From positions 265,988 through 329,987 of the forward strand of contig NZ_APNL01000001.1 in the NCBI RefSeq assembly GCF_040361435.1: 64,000 bases of DNA, in the 5' to 3' direction. Origin of the DNA: Salinisphaera sp002433465 (GTDB lineage Bacteria > Pseudomonadota > Gammaproteobacteria > Nevskiales > Salinisphaeraceae). Below are positions 54,826 to 64,000 of the stretch, piece after piece. The position numbers and the translations under genes were made by a program. A model generated the notes under the pieces. The model worked only from the letters and a program-made list of their open reading frames with translations. It was not told where the DNA came from and ran no database searches. Position 1 is the stretch's first letter. Every line of letters starts with the position of its first letter.

Positions 54826-54854
54826 CAACGGCTGCGCGCATCGCGCAGCCGTTG
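54826..54854 (+). terminator. Attenuating hairpin after hcp
   Basis: A perfect 13-bp stem, CAACGGCTGCGCG with CGCGCAGCCGTTG, closes a 3-nt loop but has only GTGTT after it. It likely causes partial termination or stabilises the upstream hcp mRNA, fitting the need for many Hcp copies. Confidence 0.6.
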
Positions 54855-54968
54855 TGTTCCATCCAGGGGAACGTTTAGCCGTGGACGGGCATGCGCATGT
54901 CGGCGCGTGTCGGGGCGCCTGCGGCTTGGGTGCGGCGTACTGCACCATCGGTTATAGCGGGGAGTGAC

Positions 54969-55451
54969 GTGACTGGATTCGAGCCAAGCCTGTTCGAAAA
55001 ACTGCTTGACGACGACCCCCGTGCGCCTTCGGCGGGCACGGTTGAGCTGCTCAATATCGAACAGGTCAAGGAGTCGGTGGCCCGTGATCTGGAGGCATTG
55101 CTCAATAGCCGCCTCGTGTATTCGCAAGAGCTCCTCAGCGGGTATCCGGAGTGCCAGCGCTCGGTGCTGAATTACGGCCTGAACGATTTCTCCGGCCTCA
55201 GCTTGGCCAGTTCCTACGACCGCGGCTACGTGTGTCGTTCCCTGGAAGAGGCCATCAGCAAGCACGAACCGCGGTTGCAGAACGTGCGTGCGTCGCTCGA
55301 ACTCGACCACGAACTGTCCAGCAAATTGCACTTCGCCATATCTGCTCTGCTAGTGATGTATCCGGCCCAGGAGCCGGTCAGCTTCGATGCAATGCTGCAG
55401 CCATCGACGCTTCAGTACACCGTCTCCAAAAGCCGTCGCGCACTGGTATGA
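54969..55451 (+). CDS. tssE: T6SS baseplate protein TssE
   Basis: 160-residue gp25-like baseplate protein. It has VKESVARDLEALLNSR, SVLNYGLNDFSG and the final part of the fold, with ISKHEPRLQNVRASLEL matching the gp25 signature. The frame is open upstream, but the GTG at 54969 with GGGGAG before it gives the normal start (VTGFEPSLFEKLL). Confidence 0.92.
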   Translation: MTGFEPSLFEKLLDDDPRAPSAGTVELLNIEQVKESVARDLEALLNSRLVYSQELLSGYPECQRSVLNYGLNDFSGLSLASSYDRGYVCRSLEEAISKHEPRLQNVRASLELDHELSSKLHFAISALLVMYPAQEPVSFDAMLQPSTLQYTVSKSRRALV

Positions 55452-55528
55452 GAGTGGCTTCGCTGACTTTCGCTGTAGCCCACGCAAACGCGGCCAAGCG
55501 TCCGCCGCAGCGGTGTGACGGATAAGCC

Positions 55529-57373
55529 ATGGAAGAGTTACTGCCGTTCTACGAGCGTGAGCTCGCCTTCCTGCGCAAGTACGCCAAAGAATTCTCAAGC
55601 CGTTATCCGAAGGTGGCGGGCCGGCTGTTGCTGTCTGGCGACGTCAGCCAGGATCCGCACGTTGAACGCCTGATCGAATCCTTCGCGCTGCTCAACGCGC
55701 GCGTTGCCAAGAAGATCGAGGACGACTACCCGGAATTTACCGACGCGCTGCTGGAGGTGCTCTATCCGCACTACCTGCGGCCGTTCCCGGCCTGTTCCAT
55801 CGCCCGGCTGGATATCGGCAGTGCCGCCGGCCAGCTGAGCAAGGCCACGACCATACCCCGCGGCACCGAGCTTCGTTCCGCGCCAGTCAAGAATGTGCCC
55901 TGTCGTTTTCGTACCGCCTACGACGTCACGCTCGGGCCGCTCGAGCTGCAGCGCGCGGCGTTCGAGCCGGTGGCACAGCCGCCCCGTGCGGTGCGCACCC
56001 CGGCGGACGCCACCGGCCAGATATCGCTGACGTTTCATATCACCTCCGAGCAGGCCAGGGCGGCGACGCTCGGCATCGACGACCTGCGGCTGTTCATCGA
56101 TGGCGAGCCGTCATTTTCTGCCGCGCTGCGCGATGCCCTGTCCATGTACGCCCTCAAGGGCTATGCCGAGGCTGACCGGCACGGTGAATGGGTTGCGCTG
56201 GACGAAATACCGATCAAGCCGGTGGGCTTCGACGAAAGCGAAGGGCTCATCGACTACCCGCATCGTTCGCATCCCGCTTTTCGGTTGTTGACGGAATTCT
56301 TCGCCTTCCCGGACAAGTTCAATTTTGTCGATATCGATTTCGCGGCGCTCATGCGGGCGCTGCCATCGGATACCCGTATCTTTACGCTGCATCTATTGCT
56401 CACCGGCGTGCGGTCGGATTCGGGTATTGCTCGTACGCTCGAAGGCCTGAGTGCGGAGAGCCTTCTCACTGGCTGCACGCCGGTGGTGAATCTGTTTCCG
56501 CAACGCGGCGAGCCGATACGCGTGAGCGAGACTGCGTCGTCCTACCCCGTGGTTGCGGACGCACGCCGAGCGTATGCCTATGAAGTGGTATCGGTAGAGT
56601 CGGTCAAGCGCGTTCGCCAGACCCCGCAAGGCGAGTCGGTGACGGTGTTTCGGCCGTTCTATTCGCTCCAGCACGGCGCGGATCCGGAAAGCGCCGGCCA
56701 TTACTGGGTGATGAGCCGCGACGAGATGGTCGCGCGAACCAGCCCGGGCTACGAATACGAGCTCACGCTGGTCGATCTGAATTTCGAGCCGGTCAAGCCC
56801 CATACCGACACGCTCAGCGTGGCTTTGACCTGTACCAATCGCGATCTGCCCGAGCGCCTGGCCTACGGCCGGCCGGGCGGCGATCTTACGCTGGAAGGCG
56901 GCTCGGTGGTGCAGCGTATCCAGATGCTGCGCAAGCCCTCGCCGGGCAGGCGCTTTGCGCGTGGCCGCCAGGCGCACTGGCGGCTGATTTCGCATCTGGC
57001 GCTCGATCATCTATCGCTGGTGCAGGGTGGGCTGGAAACATTCAAGGAAGTGCTGCGCATCTACGATCTGTCGCGATCGGCCATCTCTTCACGCCAGATC
57101 GAAGGGATTCTGGCGCTGGACTATCAGCCGACCACGACTTGGCTGTCCCGAGGCAATCACGCTGCCGTGGTACGGGGTCTCGAGGTGACGCTGACCGTGG
57201 ACGAGGAGAGCTTTGTCGGTATCGGCGTCAACGTATTCGCCCAGGTTATCGATCGGTTTCTGGGGTTCTATGTCCACGCAAACAGCTTTACCCAGCTGGT
57301 GATCGTGTCCGGCCACACCGAGGAGGTCTTGCTGCGATGCCATCCGCGCGGCGGCGACTCAGTGCTGGCATAA
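55529..57373 (+). CDS. tssF: T6SS baseplate protein TssF
   Basis: 614 residues with the TssF start (MEELLPFYERELAFLRKYAK), FALLNARVAKKIEDDYPEF, LLEVLYPHYLRPFPACSIA and the C-terminal RQIEGILALDYQPTTTWL. Wedge component of the baseplate together with TssG, whose gene overlaps by 37 bp. Confidence 0.95.
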   Translation: MEELLPFYERELAFLRKYAKEFSSRYPKVAGRLLLSGDVSQDPHVERLIESFALLNARVAKKIEDDYPEFTDALLEVLYPHYLRPFPACSIARLDIGSAAGQLSKATTIPRGTELRSAPVKNVPCRFRTAYDVTLGPLELQRAAFEPVAQPPRAVRTPADATGQISLTFHITSEQARAATLGIDDLRLFIDGEPSFSAALRDALSMYALKGYAEADRHGEWVALDEIPIKPVGFDESEGLIDYPHRSHPAFRLLTEFFAFPDKFNFVDIDFAALMRALPSDTRIFTLHLLLTGVRSDSGIARTLEGLSAESLLTGCTPVVNLFPQRGEPIRVSETASSYPVVADARRAYAYEVVSVESVKRVRQTPQGESVTVFRPFYSLQHGADPESAGHYWVMSRDEMVARTSPGYEYELTLVDLNFEPVKPHTDTLSVALTCTNRDLPERLAYGRPGGDLTLEGGSVVQRIQMLRKPSPGRRFARGRQAHWRLISHLALDHLSLVQGGLETFKEVLRIYDLSRSAISSRQIEGILALDYQPTTTWLSRGNHAAVVRGLEVTLTVDEESFVGIGVNVFAQVIDRFLGFYVHANSFTQLVIVSGHTEEVLLRCHPRGGDSVLA

Positions 57374-58416
57374 CGCAATCGCTGCTGGAAGAGCCGTATC
57401 GCTACGGCTATTTCCAGGCGGTGCGTCTGCTCGAGCTTTATTTCGCGCGTCGCGATGGGCGCCGCGTGGATTTTGTATCCGAGCGGCTGCGTTTTCGTAA
57501 CACGCTGTCTCTCGACTTCCCGGCGAGCGAGCTGAAGGAGGCGCTGGCGCTGGCTTTCGACGGCTCGGCGATCGAGGACGAACAACAGCGCAACCACGCC
57601 ATCGAGGAAGGCGACTTGGCCCAGGTGGCCATCACGCCCGCGTTTTTCGGCCTGCTGGGCACGAACGGGGCCTTGCCGCTGCAATACACCGAGCGCTTGA
57701 TCGGCCGCGAGATCTACCAGCGCGATCGGGCTGCGCGCGCCTTTCTCGACATTTTCTCCAACCGTAGCGCGGCGCTGTTCTATGCCGCCTGGAAAAAGTA
57801 CCGCTTGCCGCTGCACTACGAGCTGGACCGGCGCGATCGCGCACTGCCGGTCATGCTGTCGTTCGCCGGCATGGATTTCGATCCGCTCAAGAAGCGGCTT
57901 CGCGAAGAGCCCGGCTGTATTCATCAGGAAGCGATCGCGAATTACGCCAGCGCGTTCTGGCGCAAGCCTGCCTCGGCGGCCATGGTGGAACGCGTCGTGG
58001 CCGATTATTTCGGCGTCGAGGTGCGGCTGGAACAGTTCGTGGCGCGCTGGTACGACGTGCCCCCCGCCCAGCGCACCTATCTCGGGCAGGCCAACGCCAC
58101 GCTCGGTGGTGGCGCGCTCTCCGGCGAACGGGTCATGCAGTGCGATATCTGCGTGCGGCTGTGGATCGGGCCGCTAAAGCGTGCGCAGTTCACCGGTCTG
58201 CTGCCCGGCGGCGACAGCGCCGAGGCATTGAAGAAACTCCTCCAGGCACTTACCGGCGTACGCCTGGAATACGAAGTCGTACTCATTCTGGCCCCCGAAG
58301 AAGTCCGTGGTGCGGCCCTCGACGCCGAGCGCGAAGACGGCCGACTGGGCTGGGATGCCTTTCTTTGCAGTCGCCAGCCTGATGCACCCCGTGCCGATGC
58401 CGGCTATCGAATATGA
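57337..58416 (+). CDS. tssG: T6SS baseplate protein TssG
   Basis: 359 residues. Signature segments are YRYGYFQAVRLLELYFARRD, FFGLLGTNGALPLQYTERL and FLDIFSNRSAALFYAAWKKY. The ATG at 57337 has a perfect AGGAGGT at 57321 and overlaps the tssF end. Confidence 0.94.
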   Translation: MPSARRRLSAGITQSLLEEPYRYGYFQAVRLLELYFARRDGRRVDFVSERLRFRNTLSLDFPASELKEALALAFDGSAIEDEQQRNHAIEEGDLAQVAITPAFFGLLGTNGALPLQYTERLIGREIYQRDRAARAFLDIFSNRSAALFYAAWKKYRLPLHYELDRRDRALPVMLSFAGMDFDPLKKRLREEPGCIHQEAIANYASAFWRKPASAAMVERVVADYFGVEVRLEQFVARWYDVPPAQRTYLGQANATLGGGALSGERVMQCDICVRLWIGPLKRAQFTGLLPGGDSAEALKKLLQALTGVRLEYEVVLILAPEEVRGAALDAEREDGRLGWDAFLCSRQPDAPRADAGYRI

Positions 58417-58495
58417 CGTGCGGCCCCGCTCATCTACGACCGTGACAGGTTGTGCAGAGCTTCCCTAGTTACTGGCTTGAACTACGAATAAGAAC

Positions 58496-61246
58496 ATGGC
58501 AACGAATCTCAAGACGCTGATCAGCAAGCTCAACCCGACCTGCCGCCGTGCGGCCGAGCGGGCGGCGGCCATTACGCAGGCGCGCGGCAACTTCGAGGTC
58601 GACCTGGAGCATCTGTTCCTGGCCCTGCTCGAGCAGCCGAACAGCGACCTGGTACGCGCGGCGCGAAATAGCCGTATCGACCCGGCCGTGCTCGGCCGCG
58701 ACCTGGAAGCCGAGGTCGCCCGCTTCAAGACCGGCAATACGCGCACGCCGGTGTTTTCGCGCCATATTCCCACCCTGTTCGAGCACGCCTGGCTGATCGC
58801 TTCGCTGGATTCGCAGACGGCGAGCATTCGCAGTGGGCACCTGCTGTTGGCGTTGCTTACCGAATCCGAGCTGTCGCAGTTCGCCTCTCGCGGTTCGGCC
58901 GAGTTCGCCCGCTTCAAGGTCGATGAACTCAAGCACGATTTCGACGCGCTAACCGAAGGCTCGCAAGAGGCGGCCGAAAGCCTGCGCCAGACCGGGAGCG
59001 AATCGCCCGATACGGCGGGGCATGATCCGGAAACGCTCGCCGGCGAAAAGAAAGGTTCGCGCACGCCCGCGCTCGATCAATACACCAACAACCTCACCGC
59101 GGCCGCCCGCGAAGGCCGGATCGATCCGGTGATCGGCCGCGAGTTCGAAATTCGCCAGGTCACCGACATCCTGCTGCGGCGTCGCCAGAACAACCCGATT
59201 CTCACCGGCGAGGCGGGCGTGGGCAAAACCGCCGTCGTGGAAGGTCTGGCACTCAAGATCGTCGAGGGCGACGTACCGCCGCCGCTCAAGGACGTGGCCC
59301 TGCACGTGCTCGATCTCGGGCTGCTGCAGGCCGGGGCCAGCGTGAAGGGCGAATTCGAGAACCGCCTCAAGGGCGTGATCGACGAGGTCAAGAAAAGCCC
59401 TGTGCCGATCATTCTGTTCATCGACGAGGCACACACCATCATCGGCGCGGGCGGCCAGGCCGGGCAGAGCGATGCCGCCAACCTGCTCAAGCCGGCGCTG
59501 GCACGCGGCGAACTGCGCACCATCGCCGCGACCACCTGGAGCGAGTACAAGAAGTACTTCGAAAAGGACGCCGCGTTGGCGCGCCGTTTTCAGGTGGTCA
59601 AGGTCGACGAGCCCGATGCCGAGCTGGCCGCGGCCATGTTGCGCGGTATCGCCCCGCTCATGGAAGCCCACTTCAACGTGCGTATTCTCGACGAAGCCAT
59701 CACCGAGGCCGCGCGCCTGTCGCACCGCTATATCACCGGTCGCCAGCTGCCGGACAAGGCCGTGAGCGTGCTGGACACCGCCTGTGCCCGCGTTGCGCTC
59801 GGCCAGAGCGCGACGCCCGCGCGTATCGAAGACGACAGCAAGCGCCTGGATCGACTGGTGGCTGAAATCGACGCGCTGGAACGCGAAGCGGCGGCCGATG
59901 ATGGCCATGACGAGCGCCTGGCCGAGCTGTACGAACTGCGCCAGTCCATCGAAGCCAGTCTGGAAGCCGACCGCGAGCGCTGGACCCAGGAACAGGCCCT
60001 GGTGCGACAGATTCAGGACCTGCGCGCCAAGCTCGAAGGCGGCCGCAATAGCGCGCGCGGCGCCGCCGCGGGACACGCCGAGCCCACTGATCCGGCTGCG
60101 AGCCAAGCTGATAACGCGCCGCCAGCCGACGCCGCCGACCAAAGCGCCGAAGACCGCCAGACGCTCAAGAATCTGGTGGGCGAACTCGCGGCCCTGCAAG
60201 GCGAATCCCCGCTGGTTACCAACCAGGTGGATGCCCACGCGGTGGCCGAGATCGTATCGTCGTGGACGGGTATTCCACTCGGCAAGATGATCAAGGACGA
60301 AATCAACACCGTGCTCGACCTGCAGCGGCTGCTCGAAGCGCGGGTGATCGGCCAGTCGCATGCGCTGGCCGCGGTGGCCCAGCGGGTACGCACGGCCCGC
60401 GCCGGTCTGGAAGACCCGGGCAAGCCCAAGGGCGTGTTTCTGTTCGTCGGCCCCTCCGGCGTGGGCAAGACGGAAACCGCCCTGGCACTGGCCGATATTC
60501 TGTATGGCGGCGAGCGCAAGCTGGTCACCATCAATATGAGCGAATATCAGGAGGCCCACACCGTCTCCGGCCTGAAAGGCTCGCCGCCCGGTTATGTGGG
60601 CTACGGCGAGGGCGGGGTGCTGACCGAAGCCGTGCGCCGCAACCCCTATTCCGTGGTGCTGCTCGACGAAGTGGAAAAAGCCCACCCGGACGTCATGGAG
60701 CTGTTCTATCAGGTATTCGACAAGGGCACGATCGACGATGCCGAAGGCCGGCCGATCGATTTCAAGAACACCATCATCATCCTGACCAGCAACGTCGGCT
60801 CGGCCACGACCACCAAGGCGTGTTTGAACAAGGCGGCCGATGAAATGCCGGATATCGACAGCCTCGATGCGGCGCTGCGTCCCGAGCTGTACCAGACCTT
60901 CAAGCCGGCTCTGCTAGGCCGCCTGAAAGTCGTGCCGTACTACTCGATATCCGACGATGCGCTGGTCGAGATCATCCGGCTCAAGCTGGAGCGGATCGTG
61001 GCGCGCGTGGCCGAGAACCACCACGCCAAACTCAAATACAGCAACGCGCTCGTCGAAGCCGTACTCACCCGCTGCACCGAGGTGGACTCCGGCGCGCGCA
61101 ACGTCGACAACATTCTCACCGGCACGCTGCTGCCCGAGATCGCCGGTGCGGTGCTGTCGCATATGGCAGACGGACAGGCGATTGCCGAGATTCGTGTCGG
61201 CGCGAAGAAAAACGGGGAATTTACATACAAGGTGGTGTCGGCCTGA
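58496..61246 (+). CDS. clpV: T6SS sheath-disassembly AAA+ ATPase ClpV (TssH)
   Basis: 916 residues. It has a ClpB-like N-domain, a first AAA+ module with Walker A GEAGVGKT (about residue 238) and Walker B ILFIDEAHT, a middle coiled-coil domain (about 410-560), and a second AAA+ module with GPSGVGKTET (about 652). The T6SS clade is indicated by its N-terminus (LKTLISKLNPTCRRAAERAA) and operon position. It recycles contracted sheath. Confidence 0.95.
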   Translation: MATNLKTLISKLNPTCRRAAERAAAITQARGNFEVDLEHLFLALLEQPNSDLVRAARNSRIDPAVLGRDLEAEVARFKTGNTRTPVFSRHIPTLFEHAWLIASLDSQTASIRSGHLLLALLTESELSQFASRGSAEFARFKVDELKHDFDALTEGSQEAAESLRQTGSESPDTAGHDPETLAGEKKGSRTPALDQYTNNLTAAAREGRIDPVIGREFEIRQVTDILLRRRQNNPILTGEAGVGKTAVVEGLALKIVEGDVPPPLKDVALHVLDLGLLQAGASVKGEFENRLKGVIDEVKKSPVPIILFIDEAHTIIGAGGQAGQSDAANLLKPALARGELRTIAATTWSEYKKYFEKDAALARRFQVVKVDEPDAELAAAMLRGIAPLMEAHFNVRILDEAITEAARLSHRYITGRQLPDKAVSVLDTACARVALGQSATPARIEDDSKRLDRLVAEIDALEREAAADDGHDERLAELYELRQSIEASLEADRERWTQEQALVRQIQDLRAKLEGGRNSARGAAAGHAEPTDPAASQADNAPPADAADQSAEDRQTLKNLVGELAALQGESPLVTNQVDAHAVAEIVSSWTGIPLGKMIKDEINTVLDLQRLLEARVIGQSHALAAVAQRVRTARAGLEDPGKPKGVFLFVGPSGVGKTETALALADILYGGERKLVTINMSEYQEAHTVSGLKGSPPGYVGYGEGGVLTEAVRRNPYSVVLLDEVEKAHPDVMELFYQVFDKGTIDDAEGRPIDFKNTIIILTSNVGSATTTKACLNKAADEMPDIDSLDAALRPELYQTFKPALLGRLKVVPYYSISDDALVEIIRLKLERIVARVAENHHAKLKYSNALVEAVLTRCTEVDSGARNVDNILTGTLLPEIAGAVLSHMADGQAIAEIRVGAKKNGEFTYKVVSA

Positions 61247-61706
61247 GCTGCATAGTTATTAGTGCGGCGGCTTGATCGATGCCTCGAGAATGGCCTCAAT
61301 GAATGGCAGGCTCGTGAAAACAAGCGGTTAGAGTGGATAACTACCTATTGTTGGCACTAGCAGCAAACGAAAATTGGGTTTGGTATGATTTTAGCTCGTA
61401 CTTTGAATTGTTTGCGTTTGTGGCGACTTGGATAAGCGACCGGCTGCTCTCGGGCCGAAAAGTGCAGGGCTGGAGCGGGATAAGCCCGGATGTATGAGCA
61501 ACAGCCGATAAAAGACAGGTTCGATACGGCATGAGGATTCGGGCCGATCTTTATGAGATATCAGGATTTATCGAGTGTTTAGGAGCTTTTGCGCGGTGCC
61601 GAAAAGATAAGGACATATCGAGTAGGCACTCTGTACGTTTCGGTGCGGCGGCTGCAGAAGACGACGCAGGCGATGGGCATGGGTTTGATTGAGCGGGGCT
61701 GAGTTC
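61247..61706. other. 460-bp region between clpV and the second effector cluster
   Basis: No supportable gene. AT-richer than its flanks. It contains an extended -10-like TGGTATGAT (61381-61389) that could drive the effector genes, but no good -35 at the right distance. Probably holds the promoter of the effector-immunity-vgrG group. Confidence 0.4.
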
Positions 61707-62168
61707 ATGGCGGGTTACACGACGTTGGCTGGGGTTCGATTGTCTGCGGCGGCGCGGCGCTTTGTCGCGGCGGTAAGTCGGGACGTGTCCAAACCGGTGG
61801 TCGTGACCAGCGGGGCCCGTACCCCGGACAGCCAGGCCCAGGCCATGTACGACAGATTCAGGCGCGGTGGTTCGTACCAGGTCTATCGCCAGCGCCGGGC
61901 TGCGATGGCCATTCACGAGGCCTTTGTCGCCGGCCGCAAGCAACGCCAGAGCGAGCGCGACATCGTGCGCGCCATGGCCGACGTGATCGAAAAGCAGATG
62001 CGCGCGCGCACCTATATTTCAAGGCAGCTGCATCCCACCGCCCTGGAGCTTCGCACGCGTGATTGCAGCCCGAGCGAGCGCGAGGCGTTAGCAAAGGCGT
62101 GCCGTGCGCACCGCGCCCGGGGGGTCATTCAGGAACGCCATCCGCCGCATCTGCATGTGCAGGTTTGA
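61707..62168 (+). CDS. Candidate T6SS peptidoglycan-targeting effector (LAS/M15-like)
   Basis: 153 residues without a signal peptide, as expected for T6SS cargo. The N-terminal third has PVVVTSGARTPDSQAQAMYD, similar to the S-G-x-R-x3-Q pattern of M15/LAS peptidases. Later come a SRQLHPTALELRTRD segment and a terminal HPPHLHVQV, matching the His-x-His zinc end of the same fold. The middle acid is displaced relative to canonical M15, so catalytic assignment is tentative. It is followed after 15 bp by an exported protein and then a vgrG. A TTG at 61689 is an alternative start. Confidence 0.6.
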   Translation: MAGYTTLAGVRLSAAARRFVAAVSRDVSKPVVVTSGARTPDSQAQAMYDRFRRGGSYQVYRQRRAAMAIHEAFVAGRKQRQSERDIVRAMADVIEKQMRARTYISRQLHPTALELRTRDCSPSEREALAKACRAHRARGVIQERHPPHLHVQV

Positions 62169-62183
62169 GCGCGGGAGGTTGCG

Positions 62184-62591
62184 ATGATGTATCGACGTCA
62201 ATGGGTTGTCGGCCTGCTATTCGCCGCGTTGCTCGGCTGTGCGCACGCACAGCCCGCGCCGGCGAGCTGTAAAAGCGACGACGGCGTGGTCAGCGTGCGC
62301 CTGAGCGGCGACGGCCCCAATCCGTGCTATCTCGCCCTGGATACGCCCACTGGTTGGCGCTATCTCAATTATCCGCCGGCCGGCGCGCAACTCACGCCGT
62401 ATACCGCCGATACTCATACACTCACGCTCGAACCGGCCACACAAAAAGCCGTGCGCTACGACGATGGCCGGCGCGAAACCGTAAAGGCATTCGCCCAGCC
62501 GGGCGACTCCCCGCTGGTGTTCGCCGCTAACACGGAAACCGAGCCCGAGAACACGCAGGGATTCGCCTGTGCGGTGAGGGTGGAGGCATGA
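62184..62591 (+). CDS. Candidate periplasmic immunity protein
   Basis: 135 residues with an export signal (MYRRQWVVGLLFAALLGCAHA), either a lipobox LLGC or cleavage after AHA. The mature domain has three cysteines and a beta-rich look (GWRYLNYPPAGAQLTPYTAD) but no family I recognise. Its position right after a candidate cell-wall-degrading effector and before vgrG, and its export, fit an immunity function. Confidence 0.6.
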   Translation: MMYRRQWVVGLLFAALLGCAHAQPAPASCKSDDGVVSVRLSGDGPNPCYLALDTPTGWRYLNYPPAGAQLTPYTADTHTLTLEPATQKAVRYDDGRRETVKAFAQPGDSPLVFAANTETEPENTQGFACAVRVEA

Positions 62592-62697
62592 GTCCATACA
62601 TCATGCGCGCGCTGTTGGGCCTGCCGCGGGTCGTAGAACCCGGTTGCCTGCAGGGCGCGCCACATCATTCCAGAACAGGCCAGTAGACCCGCCAGCC

Positions 62698-64000
62698 ATG
62701 AACCCACTCGTCGACATGCTTGCCAACGTGCTGCCCGGCGTCGCCCAGACCGACCGCCTGCTGCGCTTGCACACCCCGCGCAGCGGGGCGGAGCTGCTGC
62801 CCGAGCGCGTCGACGGGCTCGAGGCGATCAGCGACGGCGCCGGTTATCGCTTCGAGCTTACGGCGCTGTCGACCGACCCGTTCATTGCTCTGGACGAACT
62901 CATCGGCCAGCCCGTCCTACTGGAACTGATGACCGCCGAATCCCGCACCGAGCTGCGCCCCTGGCATGGCCACGTCACCGCCTTCGAGCGCATCGGCTCG
63001 AACCAGGGCGCGGCCCGCTACCGACTGGTCATCGAACCCTGGCTGGCATTTCTCGGCTATCGCACCGACAGCTATGTATTCCAGAACGCCAGCCTGATCG
63101 ATATCGTCGAATCGGTGTTCTCCGACTACGTCGGCCAGGGCGCGCTGGCGCCGGCCTGGCGCTGGGATCTGGCCGATCGCGGTATCTACCCCGAGCGTAG
63201 CCTTACCACCCAGTATCGCGAAACCGATCTCGCCTTCGTGGAGCGTCTGCTCGCCAGCCAGGGCCTGTACTACTGGTTCGAGCACATCGGCGATCGATCC
63301 GCCGACACGCTCGGCACGCATACGCTGGTCATCGCCGACCACAACAGCGCCTTCCAGCCCGAAGAGGGCCGGCCGATTCGTTTTCACCGCGCCGACGCCA
63401 CCGAAACCCAGGACGCCATTCAGCACTGGCGCGCACGCGAACAGCGCCATAGCCCCCAGCTGCGCCTGACCAGCTGGGACTATCGAACCCGCGACATGCG
63501 CGCTGTGTCCGCTGCCGGCCCGCAAGGCCCGATCGCGATCGACGCCGAGGACACCCCCGGCCAGTACGCCTATCCCACCCGCGAATACGGCCAGCGCCTC
63601 GCCGACATCCAGCGCGAAGCCTGGATCGCATCGCAAAGCGTGATCGACGGCGAAGGCGTCGAACGCCAGCTCGCCCCCGGTACGCGCTTCGTGCTCATCG
63701 ACCACGCCCGCGGCGACGCACCCAGCCTGTGTACCCGGGTGCACCACCGCATCAAGAACAACCTCGGCGCCGATATCTTCGCCGAAGCCGAGCGCCAGCT
63801 CGGCGATGCCGAAGCCGCACCGCCGGCCTGGCACGTTCGGGCCGCGCGCGCCGACGGTGGCGTCAACGAACATCCCGAGGTGCAGGCATCACCGGCCGGC
63901 GAAAGGGCGGATGAAGACGACGATTTCTACCACAACGCCTTCACCGCGATCCCGGCGGATACCGTCTATCGTCCCGCGCTCACCGACGGCCACGGCCTGC
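62698..64000 (+). CDS. vgrG: Second VgrG spike protein, 5' part (runs off the window)
   Basis: 434 codons are visible with no stop. The VgrG fold is shown by LHTPRSGAELLPERVDG, WHGHVTAFERIG, TTQYRETDLAFVERLLASQGLY (a family hallmark) and LAPGTRFVLIDHARGD. The ATG at 62698 is the first plausible start. The N-terminal part differs clearly from the first VgrG, so it is not a recent duplicate. Any C-terminal cargo lies beyond the window. Confidence 0.93.
   Translation, partial: MNPLVDMLANVLPGVAQTDRLLRLHTPRSGAELLPERVDGLEAISDGAGYRFELTALSTDPFIALDELIGQPVLLELMTAESRTELRPWHGHVTAFERIGSNQGAARYRLVIEPWLAFLGYRTDSYVFQNASLIDIVESVFSDYVGQGALAPAWRWDLADRGIYPERSLTTQYRETDLAFVERLLASQGLYYWFEHIGDRSADTLGTHTLVIADHNSAFQPEEGRPIRFHRADATETQDAIQHWRAREQRHSPQLRLTSWDYRTRDMRAVSAAGPQGPIAIDAEDTPGQYAYPTREYGQRLADIQREAWIASQSVIDGEGVERQLAPGTRFVLIDHARGDAPSLCTRVHHRIKNNLGADIFAEAERQLGDAEAAPPAWHVRAARADGGVNEHPEVQASPAGERADEDDDFYHNAFTAIPADTVYRPALTDGHGL

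Noticed and set aside
61351..61370. TGGCAC followed by GCAA, considered as a sigma-54 promoter
   Set aside because: The -12 element TTGC is not at the required spacing, so the match is only to the -24 half.
62588..62686. 32-codon frame overlapping the immunity candidate stop (ATGA)
   Set aside because: The overlap is suggestive, but the peptide has no membrane, binding or family features.
1..64000. CRISPR arrays, rRNA genes and prophage structural modules
   Set aside because: No regularly spaced repeats and no rRNA sequence seen. The phage-like genes are T6SS components in canonical order, not a prophage.

Overview
The window reads as a chromosomal segment of a GC-rich gammaproteobacterium. 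The housekeeping gene order (ftsH-folP-glmM-tpiA-secG-tRNA-Leu ... tRNA-fMet-rimP-nusA-infB-rbfA-truB-rpsO-pnp) is the classical gammaproteobacterial one. A Na+-pumping NADH:quinone reductase and several acidic, Asp/Glu-rich proteins suggest a marine or halophilic lineage; a Salinisphaera-like organism is my guess, not a proven assignment.

Region 1 (1-26931) is core genome. It holds ubiA and bioA, greA with a convergent yhbY, then rlmE, ftsH, folP, glmM, tpiA, secG and a tRNA-Leu(GAG). A complete nqrABCDEF operon follows with its maturation genes apbE and nqrM and a small CBS-domain gene. An initiator tRNA with its own promoter comes next, then the rimP-nusA-infB-rbfA-truB translation/transcription operon, rpsO and pnp. 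Clear intrinsic terminators separate the blocks. The nqr operon sits between tRNA-Leu and tRNA-fMet, the interval that holds nuoA-N (complex I) in several other gammaproteobacteria.

Region 2 (27592-64000) is a complete type VI secretion system (T6SS) locus. All thirteen core components are present: tssA; tssM (with tagF and an OmpA-like peptidoglycan-binding gene); tssJ-tssK-tssL-vgrG on the minus strand; and a TPR lipoprotein gene-tssB-tssC-hcp-tssE-tssF-tssG-clpV on the plus strand. There is also a PAAR tip gene, a membrane-anchored M15 peptidoglycan peptidase like TagX of Acinetobacter, and two T6SS-linked membrane proteins of unknown function. A second vgrG begins at 62698 and runs off the window, preceded by a candidate peptidoglycan-targeting effector and a candidate immunity gene.

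The most interesting part is 38833-48410. The first vgrG (1043 aa) carries a C-terminal GH108 muramidase plus peptidoglycan-binding domain, with an exported immunity candidate overlapping its 3' end. Downstream, on the same strand, lies what looks like a graveyard or reservoir of displaced VgrG tips and immunity genes. It contains: (a) a lytic-transglycosylase-like tip interrupted by an intact IS3-family element with a 3-bp target duplication, followed by an exported immunity candidate; (b) an orphan VgrG 3' end that repeats 246 bp of the active vgrG but continues into a different, HExxH metallopeptidase tip, followed by an immunity lipoprotein candidate; (c) a truncated second copy of the same IS; and (d) remnants with SH3-like character and a further exported protein whose signal peptide is split by an 8-nt homopolymer. 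The cargo genes are visibly more AT-rich than the T6SS core, consistent with transfer and recombination at the vgrG 3' end.
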